64,000 nucleotides of DNA from Alcaligenaceae bacterium. Lineage in GTDB: Bacteria > Pseudomonadota > Gammaproteobacteria > Burkholderiales > Burkholderiaceae_B. How positions within the stretch are numbered: the stretch's first letter is position 1; every line of letters starts with the position of its first letter. Shown in pieces: positions 45,001 to 53,478 of the stretch. The notes below the pieces were generated by a model that was given only the letters and a program-made list of their open reading frames with translations, was not told where the DNA came from and did not search any database. Location: the NCBI GenBank assembly GCA_947380655.1, contig CANCRX010000001.1, forward strand, positions 1 to 64,000, written 5' to 3'. The translations under genes and the position numbers were made by a program.

Positions 45001-46949
45001 TGCAGACCTCGATGGGAAAATCAATTAAACCAAGTATTGAGCGTTTACTGGCGCGAAAGAGCTATCTGACACTACTTTTGTTTAGTTTGTGCTCTGCTCT
45101 GATCCTGACTTGGCTGACGCTGGGGAATTTTGAAAAAATCCTTCTCCCGCAGGTGCTCGCTAAAAGTAATGTGATTGCCAGTTCTGTCAGAACAACCGTA
45201 GCCGATGCAATCAAGTTAGGTATTCCCTATGATTCATTAGTCGGAATGAATGATTTCCTGGCTGATACGTTAAATGAAAACCCTGAAATTGCGTACATCA
45301 AAGTGCAGCGTGATGGCGGTAAAGAGTACGCGCAGTCTCGGACAGACTCGAGCGACAATGCTCCTAATGGAATTGTCGTCGATCAGATCGAGGCCTCTGA
45401 AACAGCTCCTCGAGTGATCGTCGGTGTTCGTGCTTCATATATCCAGGAAAAGCTTCACATCATGTTTGGTGACGCAGCCGTGGTGTCGCTGGTCGCCTTG
45501 ATCGCTGGTCTTGAAATTGCGCTTTTCTTTTCTGCACGCTGGGTGCTGCGACCCATTGATACGTGGCGCGCGATGATTCAAGGTTTGCAGACTGGCCAGA
45601 CCCAGAGGGATCTGAAAAAACCAGAGTACGGACCGTTTGCCGATCTGGTGCGTATCTCCAATGAAAAAATTGCTTCTTTGCGCAGTGAGATGGGAATTAA
45701 GCACCATCTTGATGTCATCGTGCACGAATGGTACGAGCCTAAAGCCCGGGACGTTCGGATTGCATTATTTTTATTTGTGTTCTCCGAGGAATTGTTGAGA
45801 TCATTTTTCCCGCTCTACATAAAGAGTATGGTGGATGCGACCTCGCAGTTAAGTGCGCAGTTGGCGATCAGCGCACCGATGATGGCTTATATGCTTGTTG
45901 CGGGTGTTGGCACGCTTTTTGGTAGCGGGCTTGTCGAAAAGCTTGGCTTGCGACGTGCTTTTGGTTTCAGTGTCATATTGTCCAGCATCAGTTTGATTGG
46001 TTTGGCTTTCGCTCACAGTCTGATTGAGATCATTGTCTGGCGTTGTGCCGCAGCGATGGGATACGCGGTTGCAACGATTGCCTGCCAAGTCTACATCGCA
46101 CGTACGGCAACATCCGGAGCGGCTAGTGTCAGGGGATTATCAACCTTCGTTGCCGCAGTGACAGCTGCGTGTATTTGTGGAGCGCCAATTGGCGCGGTCA
46201 TCGCCGAAATCCTCGGTCAGTCCTCGGCACTCTTATTCGCATGTGCTGTTTGTATGCTTTCGTGGATGTTTTTCAAAGGCGTCAGTCTGCCTGCTGGATC
46301 GTCAAAGGATATGTCTGAAGAAGAGGCTGGCGGTGTCACCGCGGGTTTTGGAGCGCTGCTAAAAAACAAAAGTATGCAATTGGCAATGTGGTGTGGGGTG
46401 ATGCCTGGCAAATTGATGATGGCAGGTATGCTTTTTTACATAACGCCCTTGTTGCTCCAGCAGTATCAGTTGTCTCAGGCGAGCATCGGTCAGTTTTTTA
46501 TTCTGTACTATGTGCTGCTCTCTGCGGGTAATGCGATTATCAGTCGTGTGGATTTAGGTATCCAAACGAAAATTCGTTTGGTTGTGATGGGTGGTTTTTT
46601 CAGTGGCGCAGGCGCGTTGACAATGTACTGGTTTAATTCGCCGTTAGCATTAGCCTTTGCGATTATCACTTTCGGTTTAGGTCAGAGTATGTTGCTCACG
46701 CCTATCACCGCAGTGATACTTAATATTGTTAAAACTGAGATGCCAGCTGTTGACTCCTCTAGAGCACTTGCTTTGTCGAGGTCTTTCGAGCGGGTAGGTG
46801 GCATCATTGGCGCGGGACTGGCGGCAGTCTTTTCAGCCTACATGGGATATCGAGAGGCAGCGGTGATCCTTGGGGTGGTAGTGATTGTGATTGGGCTCGG
46901 TACGGTGCCGCTGCTTTGGTCTTCGGCAAAAAAGGTTGTCAAAGCATGA
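45000..46949 (+). CDS. Sensor module fused to a complete MFS carrier
   Basis: 649 residues. The first 235 resemble a sensor: helix 1 (about 22-42), a periplasmic Cache-like domain (FLADTLNENPEIAYIKVQRDGG), helix 2 (about 155-178), and a HAMP-like segment ending LVRISNEKIASLRSE. From about 250 to the end there are about 12 helices of the major facilitator superfamily, with GLVEKLGLRRAFGFSVIL as motif A, and FGLGQSMLLTPITAVIL. This is a transporter carrying a signal-transducing front end, an unusual architecture. It overlaps the receptor gene downstream (ATGA). The substrate is unknown; it could be a transceptor controlling, or controlled by, the upstream kinase and c-di-GMP enzyme. Confidence 0.85.
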   Translation: MQTSMGKSIKPSIERLLARKSYLTLLLFSLCSALILTWLTLGNFEKILLPQVLAKSNVIASSVRTTVADAIKLGIPYDSLVGMNDFLADTLNENPEIAYIKVQRDGGKEYAQSRTDSSDNAPNGIVVDQIEASETAPRVIVGVRASYIQEKLHIMFGDAAVVSLVALIAGLEIALFFSARWVLRPIDTWRAMIQGLQTGQTQRDLKKPEYGPFADLVRISNEKIASLRSEMGIKHHLDVIVHEWYEPKARDVRIALFLFVFSEELLRSFFPLYIKSMVDATSQLSAQLAISAPMMAYMLVAGVGTLFGSGLVEKLGLRRAFGFSVILSSISLIGLAFAHSLIEIIVWRCAAAMGYAVATIACQVYIARTATSGAASVRGLSTFVAAVTAACICGAPIGAVIAEILGQSSALLFACAVCMLSWMFFKGVSLPAGSSKDMSEEEAGGVTAGFGALLKNKSMQLAMWCGVMPGKLMMAGMLFYITPLLLQQYQLSQASIGQFFILYYVLLSAGNAIISRVDLGIQTKIRLVVMGGFFSGAGALTMYWFNSPLALAFAIITFGLGQSMLLTPITAVILNIVKTEMPAVDSSRALALSRSFERVGGIIGAGLAAVFSAYMGYREAAVILGVVVIVIGLGTVPLLWSSAKKVVKA

Positions 46950-47956
46950 AGCAACATTTCATAAAATTATTACCTGGCGCCTTGGTCGTGCTGGCAAGCC
47001 TGTTTTATAACGTGGCTAGTGCTGCAGATATCAAACCCTTTCGCATCACCATGGTGGTGTTTCGAGGCTGCGAAGAAGCCTGTAAGGGTTTCACAGACTA
47101 CTGGAAAGATCGAAAAATTCCAGTTGAAATCGAGTTGCTCGATGTCCAGACAGACGTAAAAAAAATCCCGGGCTTTATCGCGCAAGTTAAAAAAAATAAA
47201 CCAGATTTGCTTGTGACATGGGGAACAACGGTCTCCTTGCAGATGCTTGGCACGATGGACAATGTGGATCCTGCTAAACATGTTACGGATGTACCCGCTT
47301 TATTCATGATCGCCTCGACACCGGTCGGTTCCGGGCTTGTGCGCAGCTTGAATGCGCCTGGACGTAACGTGAGTGGAACGTTGTATATCGTACCGGTTGA
47401 AACACAGCTCAATGTCGCCAGGCTCTATATGCCGTATAAGAAGATTGGGTTTCTTTTGAACTCAACGGAAGACAATTCAAAAGTAGTGCTTGCTGATCTT
47501 GAGGCATCACAGAAGAAATTTAACTTTGAGCTTGTTTCACGAACGGTTCCTCTCAATCAGGCGGGCAAGCCTGATCCCGCCAGTCTGACAAAGCTTGTCA
47601 ATGAGTTGGCAGATCAAAAAGTTGATTTTCTGTATTTCGCTCCGGATACATTTTTGCTACTGAATCGCGATGCCATCACAAAAGCAGCTGTTGCGCGCGA
47701 CCTACCTGTTTTGGCAACATCGGAGTCCGTCGTTCTGGAGTCTGAGGCGTTGTTTGGTGTAGTCAACAGATACTATACCGTTGGTCAGCTGACAGCCTCT
47801 AAGGCCGAGCAAGTACTGGTCAATAAAGTGGCTCCACGCGATATTCCGGTGGTTGCCCCGCCTGGCTTCTCACTGATTGTTAATATGCGCGTGGCTAAAG
47901 AGTTGGTGAACTATCCACCGATCAGGGTCTTAAAGATCGCTGAAATTGTGCATTAA
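46946..47956 (+). CDS. TrpX/ABC_sub_bind-family periplasmic receptor
   Basis: About 336 residues. The signal peptide ends at NVASAA (about residue 26). The mature protein has the periplasmic-binding type 1 pattern of the TrpX family: PDLLVTWGTTVSLQML, VPALFMIASTPVGSGLV, RNVSGTLYIVPVETQL and KIGFLLNSTEDNSKV, with VDFLYFAPDTFLLLNR. It normally pairs with ABC permease and ATPase genes, but here it is coupled (ATGA) to the sensor-MFS gene, with none present. It may deliver its ligand to the sensor domains instead. Confidence 0.9.
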   Translation: MKQHFIKLLPGALVVLASLFYNVASAADIKPFRITMVVFRGCEEACKGFTDYWKDRKIPVEIELLDVQTDVKKIPGFIAQVKKNKPDLLVTWGTTVSLQMLGTMDNVDPAKHVTDVPALFMIASTPVGSGLVRSLNAPGRNVSGTLYIVPVETQLNVARLYMPYKKIGFLLNSTEDNSKVVLADLEASQKKFNFELVSRTVPLNQAGKPDPASLTKLVNELADQKVDFLYFAPDTFLLLNRDAITKAAVARDLPVLATSESVVLESEALFGVVNRYYTVGQLTASKAEQVLVNKVAPRDIPVVAPPGFSLIVNMRVAKELVNYPPIRVLKIAEIVH

Positions 47957-47965
47957 TTAAAAAAA

Positions 47966-48892
47966 TCAGAATACGCTTGTTAGCACAGCGCGCTGTGCAG
48001 ACAGCACTTTGTCAGTACCGTTTGCATGAATGGCTGTTGTCGCTTGCTCAATTGTGCCGGCATCAAGTGCGCTTGATGCCTTTGAGTAAATTGCCGCAGG
48101 TATGAAACTTTTAATCAGTTGTGCATAGATTTCGTACGATACAGGTTCAACGCCACGGTCACGCAATTCGGAAAAAGCTTTTGCATCGGGAAGCTTAAAA
48201 TATTTGAACGCGCCTGGATCCTGTACTTGAAGTGAGGGTGTACGACCTTCGGCTATATCGTCCAGCAATTTCATTAAATTGCCTAAGCCCAGTTCATACA
48301 GCTGCGCAATATGCCCAAAGACTGATTTTTCAGGCTGCGCAGCTAAATAACCGACTGCATAAATCGGTCCAGTATCAATACCATCATCTACTTTGTGCAG
48401 CGTGCAACCAAGTTTCTCATCACCATGTAGCAGCCCACGAAGCGGCGCGCACAATCCGGCATAACCCGGCAATGCGCCTGGATGAATATTGAAAATACCT
48501 AACCGAGGGATTTGTTCGATATTGCTTTTGAAAATCAGGCTAAAGCGTGCTGAAACAATAATATCCGGTGCCCAGTTGCGAATCATTTCTTCGCTTTCGG
48601 CATTATTAATATTCAAGATGGTTGAAATACTGACCTGATATTTTTTAGCGCATCCTGCGAAGGTCAGTAACTCCCCCTCTGCCTCTTGCGAGTCAACTAG
48701 TGGAAAAATAAGATTGAGAGGGTAATCGCGCTCAAGGAATTTTTCTTCGACTAACTCCGAAACGGAGTTTTCTTCAGCTCTCGTTTTATCTGAAAGCAGG
48801 ACTTTGACTTCGTGGTTTTTCAGTTGAGGCAGAATTTTATTAAGAATAACGGCACCGAAGATGTCGTTCTTGGTACAAAAAAGAATTTTCAT
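47966..48892 (-). CDS. Formyltransferase-fold protein (Fmt/PurN-like)
   Basis: A 308-residue protein with the formyltransferase catalytic triad in order: Asn135 and His137 in LGIFNIHPGALPGYAGLCAP, and Asp173 in DDGIDTGPIYAVGYL. These match methionyl-tRNA formyltransferase, ArnA-type and sugar N-formyltransferases using 10-formyl-tetrahydrofolate. The N-terminal 100 residues diverge, and the C-terminal part does not look like the Fmt tRNA-binding domain, so it probably formylates a small molecule or sugar amine. It lies in the signalling island, convergent with the TrpX-type receptor and following the TAXI gene on its strand. Confidence 0.82.
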   Translation of the reverse strand: MKILFCTKNDIFGAVILNKILPQLKNHEVKVLLSDKTRAEENSVSELVEEKFLERDYPLNLIFPLVDSQEAEGELLTFAGCAKKYQVSISTILNINNAESEEMIRNWAPDIIVSARFSLIFKSNIEQIPRLGIFNIHPGALPGYAGLCAPLRGLLHGDEKLGCTLHKVDDGIDTGPIYAVGYLAAQPEKSVFGHIAQLYELGLGNLMKLLDDIAEGRTPSLQVQDPGAFKYFKLPDAKAFSELRDRGVEPVSYEIYAQLIKSFIPAAIYSKASSALDAGTIEQATTAIHANGTDKVLSAQRAVLTSVF

Positions 48893-48919
48893 GATTACGA
48901 ATTGATTGATGACTATTGA

Positions 48920-50185
48920 TTATTGATTTTTCGACTTGATTTCAGTAATCAAATGCGATGCTTTCTGAGATGACTTACTCGATGACGTAAAGAAATCCTC
49001 GATGCGTTGGATTTTTTGTAAGTCGCGTCGCGAAAGTGGGCGTCCTTGTGTGGCTTTCAGTCTGAGACGTTCCAGGGCCCGGATGCGGCGTGTGGAGCGT
49101 CCGCTTTTCCAGTATTCAAAAGGCTTTGGTACACCGAGATAATAAAAGAAGAAGTAGATCGTCAAAATAAAGCTCAAGAACAGAGCGATCTGATCGAGAA
49201 CGCCCGCAACCCAGAAATTAAATATTTTGTAGAGGAAAGGTACATAACCTGTTCCGTTTTTGTATATTTTTTCGGCAGCAGGATCAATATTGAGATCGCG
49301 CTCAAAATCCATACTGGGAAAGGCGCCACGATTTGAAACGAGTGTCGGTCCCCGGAAGGCATCCTTTAACGCCAGACTGATCAGTGTCACAATCGCAGGG
49401 TGTAGTTTTTCCTTGGCGATAACAGTAACGGGCACACCGACCATTTGTATATCTGAACTTGGCAGGTCTCTCATCAGGTTGAAGGCGCCCCGATCGATCG
49501 TAAGGTGATGCAGAAAGCCATTCTTTTTAATCAGCGCTGGGGCGTGTTCGATGGTCACCAGTTTGACTTTGCCACTTTTACCGAGTTGATCAACAATTTT
49601 GTTGTTGGTCGGCTGTAAAAAAAATCCAACATCAATTTTGCCGCTATTGAGTGCTGCGACCATTGCAGACAAGCTCAGCGTTTCATAGGTCGCATTGTCT
49701 GGTGAGATGCCATACTCCTGGAGGACGATATCGGTGATGATTCTGCCACCTGTATCAGTCGGGCCAACCCCCAGGCGCATGCCTTTGAAATCAGCAGGTG
49801 TTTTGGCGTTGAGCTCAGTGCGCTGAAATATAAATAACGGATCCATAATGATGGAACCGAGAGACTTTACATTTGGAAATTCACCAGGTTTGACTTCATG
49901 CGCAATGAAGCCAACATCAACCTTGTTTTCGTTGACGTTTGTGATGATTTTGGAAGTTTGCTCACTATTGAGGATGGTGGCCTCAATACTGTGTTCTTTC
50001 AGTTTCTCTTTAAGCAGGAGCGCTGTTGAGTCGAAAAACCCGCCTTTAGGGCCAGCTTCAATGGTGATTTTTGTTGGTGGCGCCTCGGCAATAATCGCCC
50101 AGATAATTGCTGCGACAATAGAGAGCCATACCAGGGGTTTAAAGCGTTTATAGATGGTTTGTTCCGAACTCTCTGGATGCGTCAT
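48920..50185 (-). CDS. Membrane-anchored TAXI-family TRAP-type receptor
   Basis: 421 residues. An N-terminal helix (about 17-34) is followed by the TAXI solute-binding fold: ITIEAGPKGGFFDSTALLL, VGPTDTGGRIITDIVLQEYG, GKIDVGFFLQPTNNK and AIVTLISLALKDAF. A second helix near 345-367 (QIALFLSFILTIYFFFYYL) and a basic cytoplasmic tail of 50 residues follow. No DctQM membrane subunits are present. Such anchored TAXI proteins may act as sensors or link to other carriers. It is 27 bases upstream of the formyltransferase gene. Confidence 0.88.
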   Translation of the reverse strand: MTHPESSEQTIYKRFKPLVWLSIVAAIIWAIIAEAPPTKITIEAGPKGGFFDSTALLLKEKLKEHSIEATILNSEQTSKIITNVNENKVDVGFIAHEVKPGEFPNVKSLGSIIMDPLFIFQRTELNAKTPADFKGMRLGVGPTDTGGRIITDIVLQEYGISPDNATYETLSLSAMVAALNSGKIDVGFFLQPTNNKIVDQLGKSGKVKLVTIEHAPALIKKNGFLHHLTIDRGAFNLMRDLPSSDIQMVGVPVTVIAKEKLHPAIVTLISLALKDAFRGPTLVSNRGAFPSMDFERDLNIDPAAEKIYKNGTGYVPFLYKIFNFWVAGVLDQIALFLSFILTIYFFFYYLGVPKPFEYWKSGRSTRRIRALERLRLKATQGRPLSRRDLQKIQRIEDFFTSSSKSSQKASHLITEIKSKNQ

Positions 50186-50369
50186 GGTGTCCGAGCGAAT
50201 TGATTAATCTGATATATGAACTGTAATCGATCTTGAGTGAAATTAAATGTAATGTAAGGAAAGTTTTGTTGGTTGATGGCTTCTAGGACTACCAGTCACT
50301 TAATACTAAGTAATCTGGTGTCAGAATGCAGGTTTAAAAACGATGCCCTTATAACCGGATGAGGAAAAT

Positions 50370-50984
50370 ATGCTTGGCGTGACAGACTACGGTGCCTTTG
50401 TGCTTGCGATCATCATTTTATTGCTAATCCCCGGACCCGGGAATCTAGCCCTCATTACTTCGACAACTAAGGGTGGTATCAGAGGGGGAATGGGTGCCAC
50501 CTTCGGTGTCATTCTGGGTGATCAAGTGCTGATGTGGTGCGCTGTGGCGGGTGTCGCTACATTACTCAATAACTATCCCGCAGCCTTTCAGGTTGTGCAA
50601 TGGCTCGGAGCTGCTTACCTGATTTGGTTGGGAGCCAAAATGCTTTTCGCTAAACAAGGCGATGCGCCGATCCTTAACATCAAGCCTTATCACTATCTCA
50701 GGCAGGCGGTGATGATTACGTTGCTTAATCCTAAAGCGATTGTTTTTTATATGGCATTTTTTCCGTTATTTATCGATCCGTTAAATCACAGGGGCTTTGT
50801 CACGTTCTCATTTATGGCCTTCACTGTTGCTTTTTTGACGTTTCTTTATGGCCTCAAGGTCGTTTTACTGACTTATTTTCTTGCGGACAGGCTGCGTGCC
50901 AATCCCAGAATTTCCTTTTTTCTTGAAAAAATTGCTGGGTGTTGTCTCATCGGCTTCGGGATTAAGCTATTTTTCAGTCGATGA
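50370..50984 (+). CDS. LysE/RhtB-family amino-acid exporter
   Basis: A 204-residue inner-membrane protein with about six hydrophobic stretches. It shows LLIPGPGNLALITSTTKGGIRGG and the conserved MITLLNPKAIVFYMAFFPLFI, with AYLIWLGAKMLF between. Members export amino acids or their derivatives, including homoserine and threonine. Monocistronic, and convergent with the TctC gene on the other strand. Confidence 0.92.
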   Translation: MLGVTDYGAFVLAIIILLLIPGPGNLALITSTTKGGIRGGMGATFGVILGDQVLMWCAVAGVATLLNNYPAAFQVVQWLGAAYLIWLGAKMLFAKQGDAPILNIKPYHYLRQAVMITLLNPKAIVFYMAFFPLFIDPLNHRGFVTFSFMAFTVAFLTFLYGLKVVLLTYFLADRLRANPRISFFLEKIAGCCLIGFGIKLFFSR

Positions 50985-50998
50985 GCAAAGCCGCTCAT
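50981..50998. terminator. Weak hairpin between LysE and TctC genes
   Basis: ATGAGC pairs with GCTCAT around a six-base loop at the stop codon of the exporter gene. The stem is short and no T tract follows closely, so termination is only possible. Confidence 0.35.
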
Positions 50999-51009
50999 TG
51001 ATCAGTCTG

Positions 51010-52029
51010 TCAATCTGCTTTGACACCCGCTTTTTTTACCAAGGCATCCCATTTGTTGATTTCAAGCTCAATCATGCGGGCTAGTTCCTCTGGGGTTTTA
51101 ATGTCAATCTCTACACCTTGAGCTGAGAGCTTGGCCGTCATGGCCGGCTGCTGGACTACCTCATTAATGACTGCGTTTAAGCGGTCGATAATCGGCCTGG
51201 GCGTATTGGCAGGCGCAACGACGCCATTCCATCCGATTGTTTCAAAACCAGGCACCCCGCTTTCAGCAACGGTTGGAATCTCTGGCGCGGCAGAAATACG
51301 TTTGCTGGTTGTTACAGCCAAAGGACGAATTTTTTGATTGCGCATCAGTTGTAAAGAAGGCTCGATGCTGCCAAACGCCAGATCAACCTGTCCGCCCATC
51401 AGGTCGGTGAGTCCGGGTGCACTGCCTTTGTATGGAACATGCAAAAGTTGAGTGCCTGTCATGAGTTGGAATAGTTCTGCAGAGAGGTGTACCGGGCTGC
51501 CTGTTCCGTAGGTCGCGTAACTGAGTTGGCCTGGACGTTTTTTAGCTTCCGCAATGAGATCCTGTACTGAGTGGATAGGAGACTGAATATTCGTTTCAAT
51601 CACAAAGGGAATCAGTGCGATCAACGCGACAGGTGCGAAGTCTTTGGTCGTTGAATAACGCAGTTTGTAAAGACTCGGATTGATCGTGAAGGCAGACGCT
51701 GTATAGAGGAGCGTGTAGCCATCTGCGGGTTGATTCGCGACGAACTCAGTTGCAATCGCGGTATTGCCACCAGGTTTATTTTCAATCACGACGGGTTGAG
51801 CAAGTTTTTCAGACATTCCCGTGGCAACGAGTCGCGCCAGTGTGTCAGCACCACCACCGGGAGGATAGGGGACAACCAGTTTGATGGGACGGGTTGGATA
51901 GGCTGGTGTTTTGTCTTGTGCAAAAGAGGTATGCCCAATACACGCTAAAAAAAATAGTGTGCAATGGGCTGACAAGCGTTTTAAAAGTGAAGCGACCCGG
52001 TATTTATCTTTTTTTATATTTTTAATCAT
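51010..52029 (-). CDS. TctC/Bug-family periplasmic substrate-binding protein
   Basis: About 339 residues from ATG at 52029. A basic n-region and a signal peptide end near GHTSFAQ. The Bug pattern follows: YPTRPIKLVVPYPPGGGADTLARL, ENKPGGNTAIATEFVA, ADGYTLLYTASAFTINPSLY and HVPYKGSAPGLTDLMGGQVD. It is 17 bases downstream of the NCS2 permease stop on the same strand only if read in reverse order: the permease gene lies upstream in transcription. TctAB genes are absent. A purine-related or dicarboxylate ligand is possible. Confidence 0.92.
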   Translation of the reverse strand: MIKNIKKDKYRVASLLKRLSAHCTLFFLACIGHTSFAQDKTPAYPTRPIKLVVPYPPGGGADTLARLVATGMSEKLAQPVVIENKPGGNTAIATEFVANQPADGYTLLYTASAFTINPSLYKLRYSTTKDFAPVALIALIPFVIETNIQSPIHSVQDLIAEAKKRPGQLSYATYGTGSPVHLSAELFQLMTGTQLLHVPYKGSAPGLTDLMGGQVDLAFGSIEPSLQLMRNQKIRPLAVTTSKRISAAPEIPTVAESGVPGFETIGWNGVVAPANTPRPIIDRLNAVINEVVQQPAMTAKLSAQGVEIDIKTPEELARMIELEINKWDALVKKAGVKAD

Positions 52030-52070
52030 TTTGTCTCTAGTTAATAACAACAACAGTTACTGCGAATAAA

Positions 52071-53357
52071 TTAAAACAACGCATATTTAAGAATAAATAA
52101 GATCGCTACAAGCCAAGTCGCTGGATGAATGACGTTGAACTTTCCTGTGGCTGTCTTGAGTGCGACGTAACTGATGAAACCGAATGCCAGGCCATTCGCA
52201 ATCGAATAAGTAAAGGGCATGATGAGCGCTGCAAGCGCAGCAGGCGTGGCTTCGGTGATATCGTCCCAGTGAATGCCGATAAATTCTTTCATCATCAGAC
52301 CCGCGACATACAGTAGCGCAGGCGCAGTGGCGTAGGCAGGGACGGATCCCGCGAGAGGAGAGATCAGCAGGGCCGCCAGGAAAAGCAGCGCGATGGTGAG
52401 CGCTGTAAGTCCAGTCCTGCCACCGGCTTGCACGCCCGCAGCACTTTCAATATAAGCCGTGGTACTGCTTGTTCCAAGGGCCGCGCCAGCGATGATTGCA
52501 GCACTATCTGCCATCAAGGCGCGACCAAGGTTGTTTGGTTTGCCTTCAGGTATTAGATTGGCTCGCTTGGCCACACCGATGAGCGTACCTGTTGCATCAA
52601 ACACTTCAACCAAAACAAAAACCAGTATGACACTCACTAACCCACCTTGGAGTGCACCGGCAATATCCATTTGCATAAATGTCGGTGCAAGACTGGGTGG
52701 CGTGGAGAACAATCCATTGAATTCATTGTGGCCAAGTGCGGTCGAGAGAGCGGTGACGCTGATGATGCCAATCAGTATGGCGCCCCGGACCTGCAGCGCA
52801 TCAAGTGCTGAAATAAGGAGAAAGCCTAGAACAGCGTAGAGCACTGTTGGGCTATGCAGATTTCCTAACGTGACTTTTGTGGCTTCGCTCGCCACTACGA
52901 TCCCTGCGCTGCTCAACGCGATAATAGCCAGAAATAGTCCAATGCCACCCACAATCGCGCTGCGTAATGAAAACGGGATCCCTGCAATCAGCCAGGATCG
53001 AATTCCAGTGACTGACAAAATCAAAAAGATAATTCCAGAGATAAAGACGGCGCCTAGTCCTTGCTGCCAGGTAAAGCCCATGGCACCAACCACACCAAAG
53101 GCAAAAAACGCATTTAACCCCATACCTGGAGCCATACCAATCGGCCAGTTTGCAACGAGTGCCATGATCAGTGTGCCTAGCGCAGCAGCCAGGCAGGTGG
53201 CAACAAAGACCGCACCCTTATCCATCCCTGTCGAGGAAAGTATGGCTGGATTCACAAACAGGATGTAGGACATTGTCAGAAAAGTCGTGAATCCAGCGGT
53301 GATTTCTGTCCGAACATTTGTGCGGTGCGCGCTCAGGTGAAATAGTTTTTCTAGCAT
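52071..53357 (-). CDS. NCS2 purine/xanthine-type permease (AzgA-like)
   Basis: A 428-residue inner-membrane protein with about 12-14 helices. GFTTFLTMSYILFVNPAIL, WPIGMAPGMGLNAFFAFGVV, EVFDATGTLIGVAKRANLI and GTSSTTAYIESAAGVQAGGRTGL-type segments are the AzgA subgroup signatures (adenine, hypoxanthine or guanine uptake with protons). ATG at 53357, six bases after GGAG, is preferred to the one at 53369. It is divergent from the MHS transporter gene and upstream of a TctC receptor gene. Confidence 0.93.
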   Translation of the reverse strand: MLEKLFHLSAHRTNVRTEITAGFTTFLTMSYILFVNPAILSSTGMDKGAVFVATCLAAALGTLIMALVANWPIGMAPGMGLNAFFAFGVVGAMGFTWQQGLGAVFISGIIFLILSVTGIRSWLIAGIPFSLRSAIVGGIGLFLAIIALSSAGIVVASEATKVTLGNLHSPTVLYAVLGFLLISALDALQVRGAILIGIISVTALSTALGHNEFNGLFSTPPSLAPTFMQMDIAGALQGGLVSVILVFVLVEVFDATGTLIGVAKRANLIPEGKPNNLGRALMADSAAIIAGAALGTSSTTAYIESAAGVQAGGRTGLTALTIALLFLAALLISPLAGSVPAYATAPALLYVAGLMMKEFIGIHWDDITEATPAALAALIMPFTYSIANGLAFGFISYVALKTATGKFNVIHPATWLVAILFILKYALF

Positions 53358-53478
53358 GCGAGTCTCCATTCTGATTATTTTTTGAAGTCATACTCAGGAA
53401 AAGTTGTGTTGATTCTCCTCAAACGACATATTATTGCAAGATCGCTAATTCTTAATGTTTTTTTAACGTTCCGACATC

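Noticed and set aside
45000..46949. Sensor-MFS fusion as a sequencing artefact joining two genes
   Set aside because: The frame is continuous with no internal stop or strong internal ribosome site at the junction, and both flanking overlaps are tight; kept as a real fusion, though raw reads could confirm.
52459..53268. Two long open frames opposite the NCS2 permease gene
   Set aside because: Antisense shadows of a hydrophobic gene, which often leaves reverse frames open; no ribosome sites.
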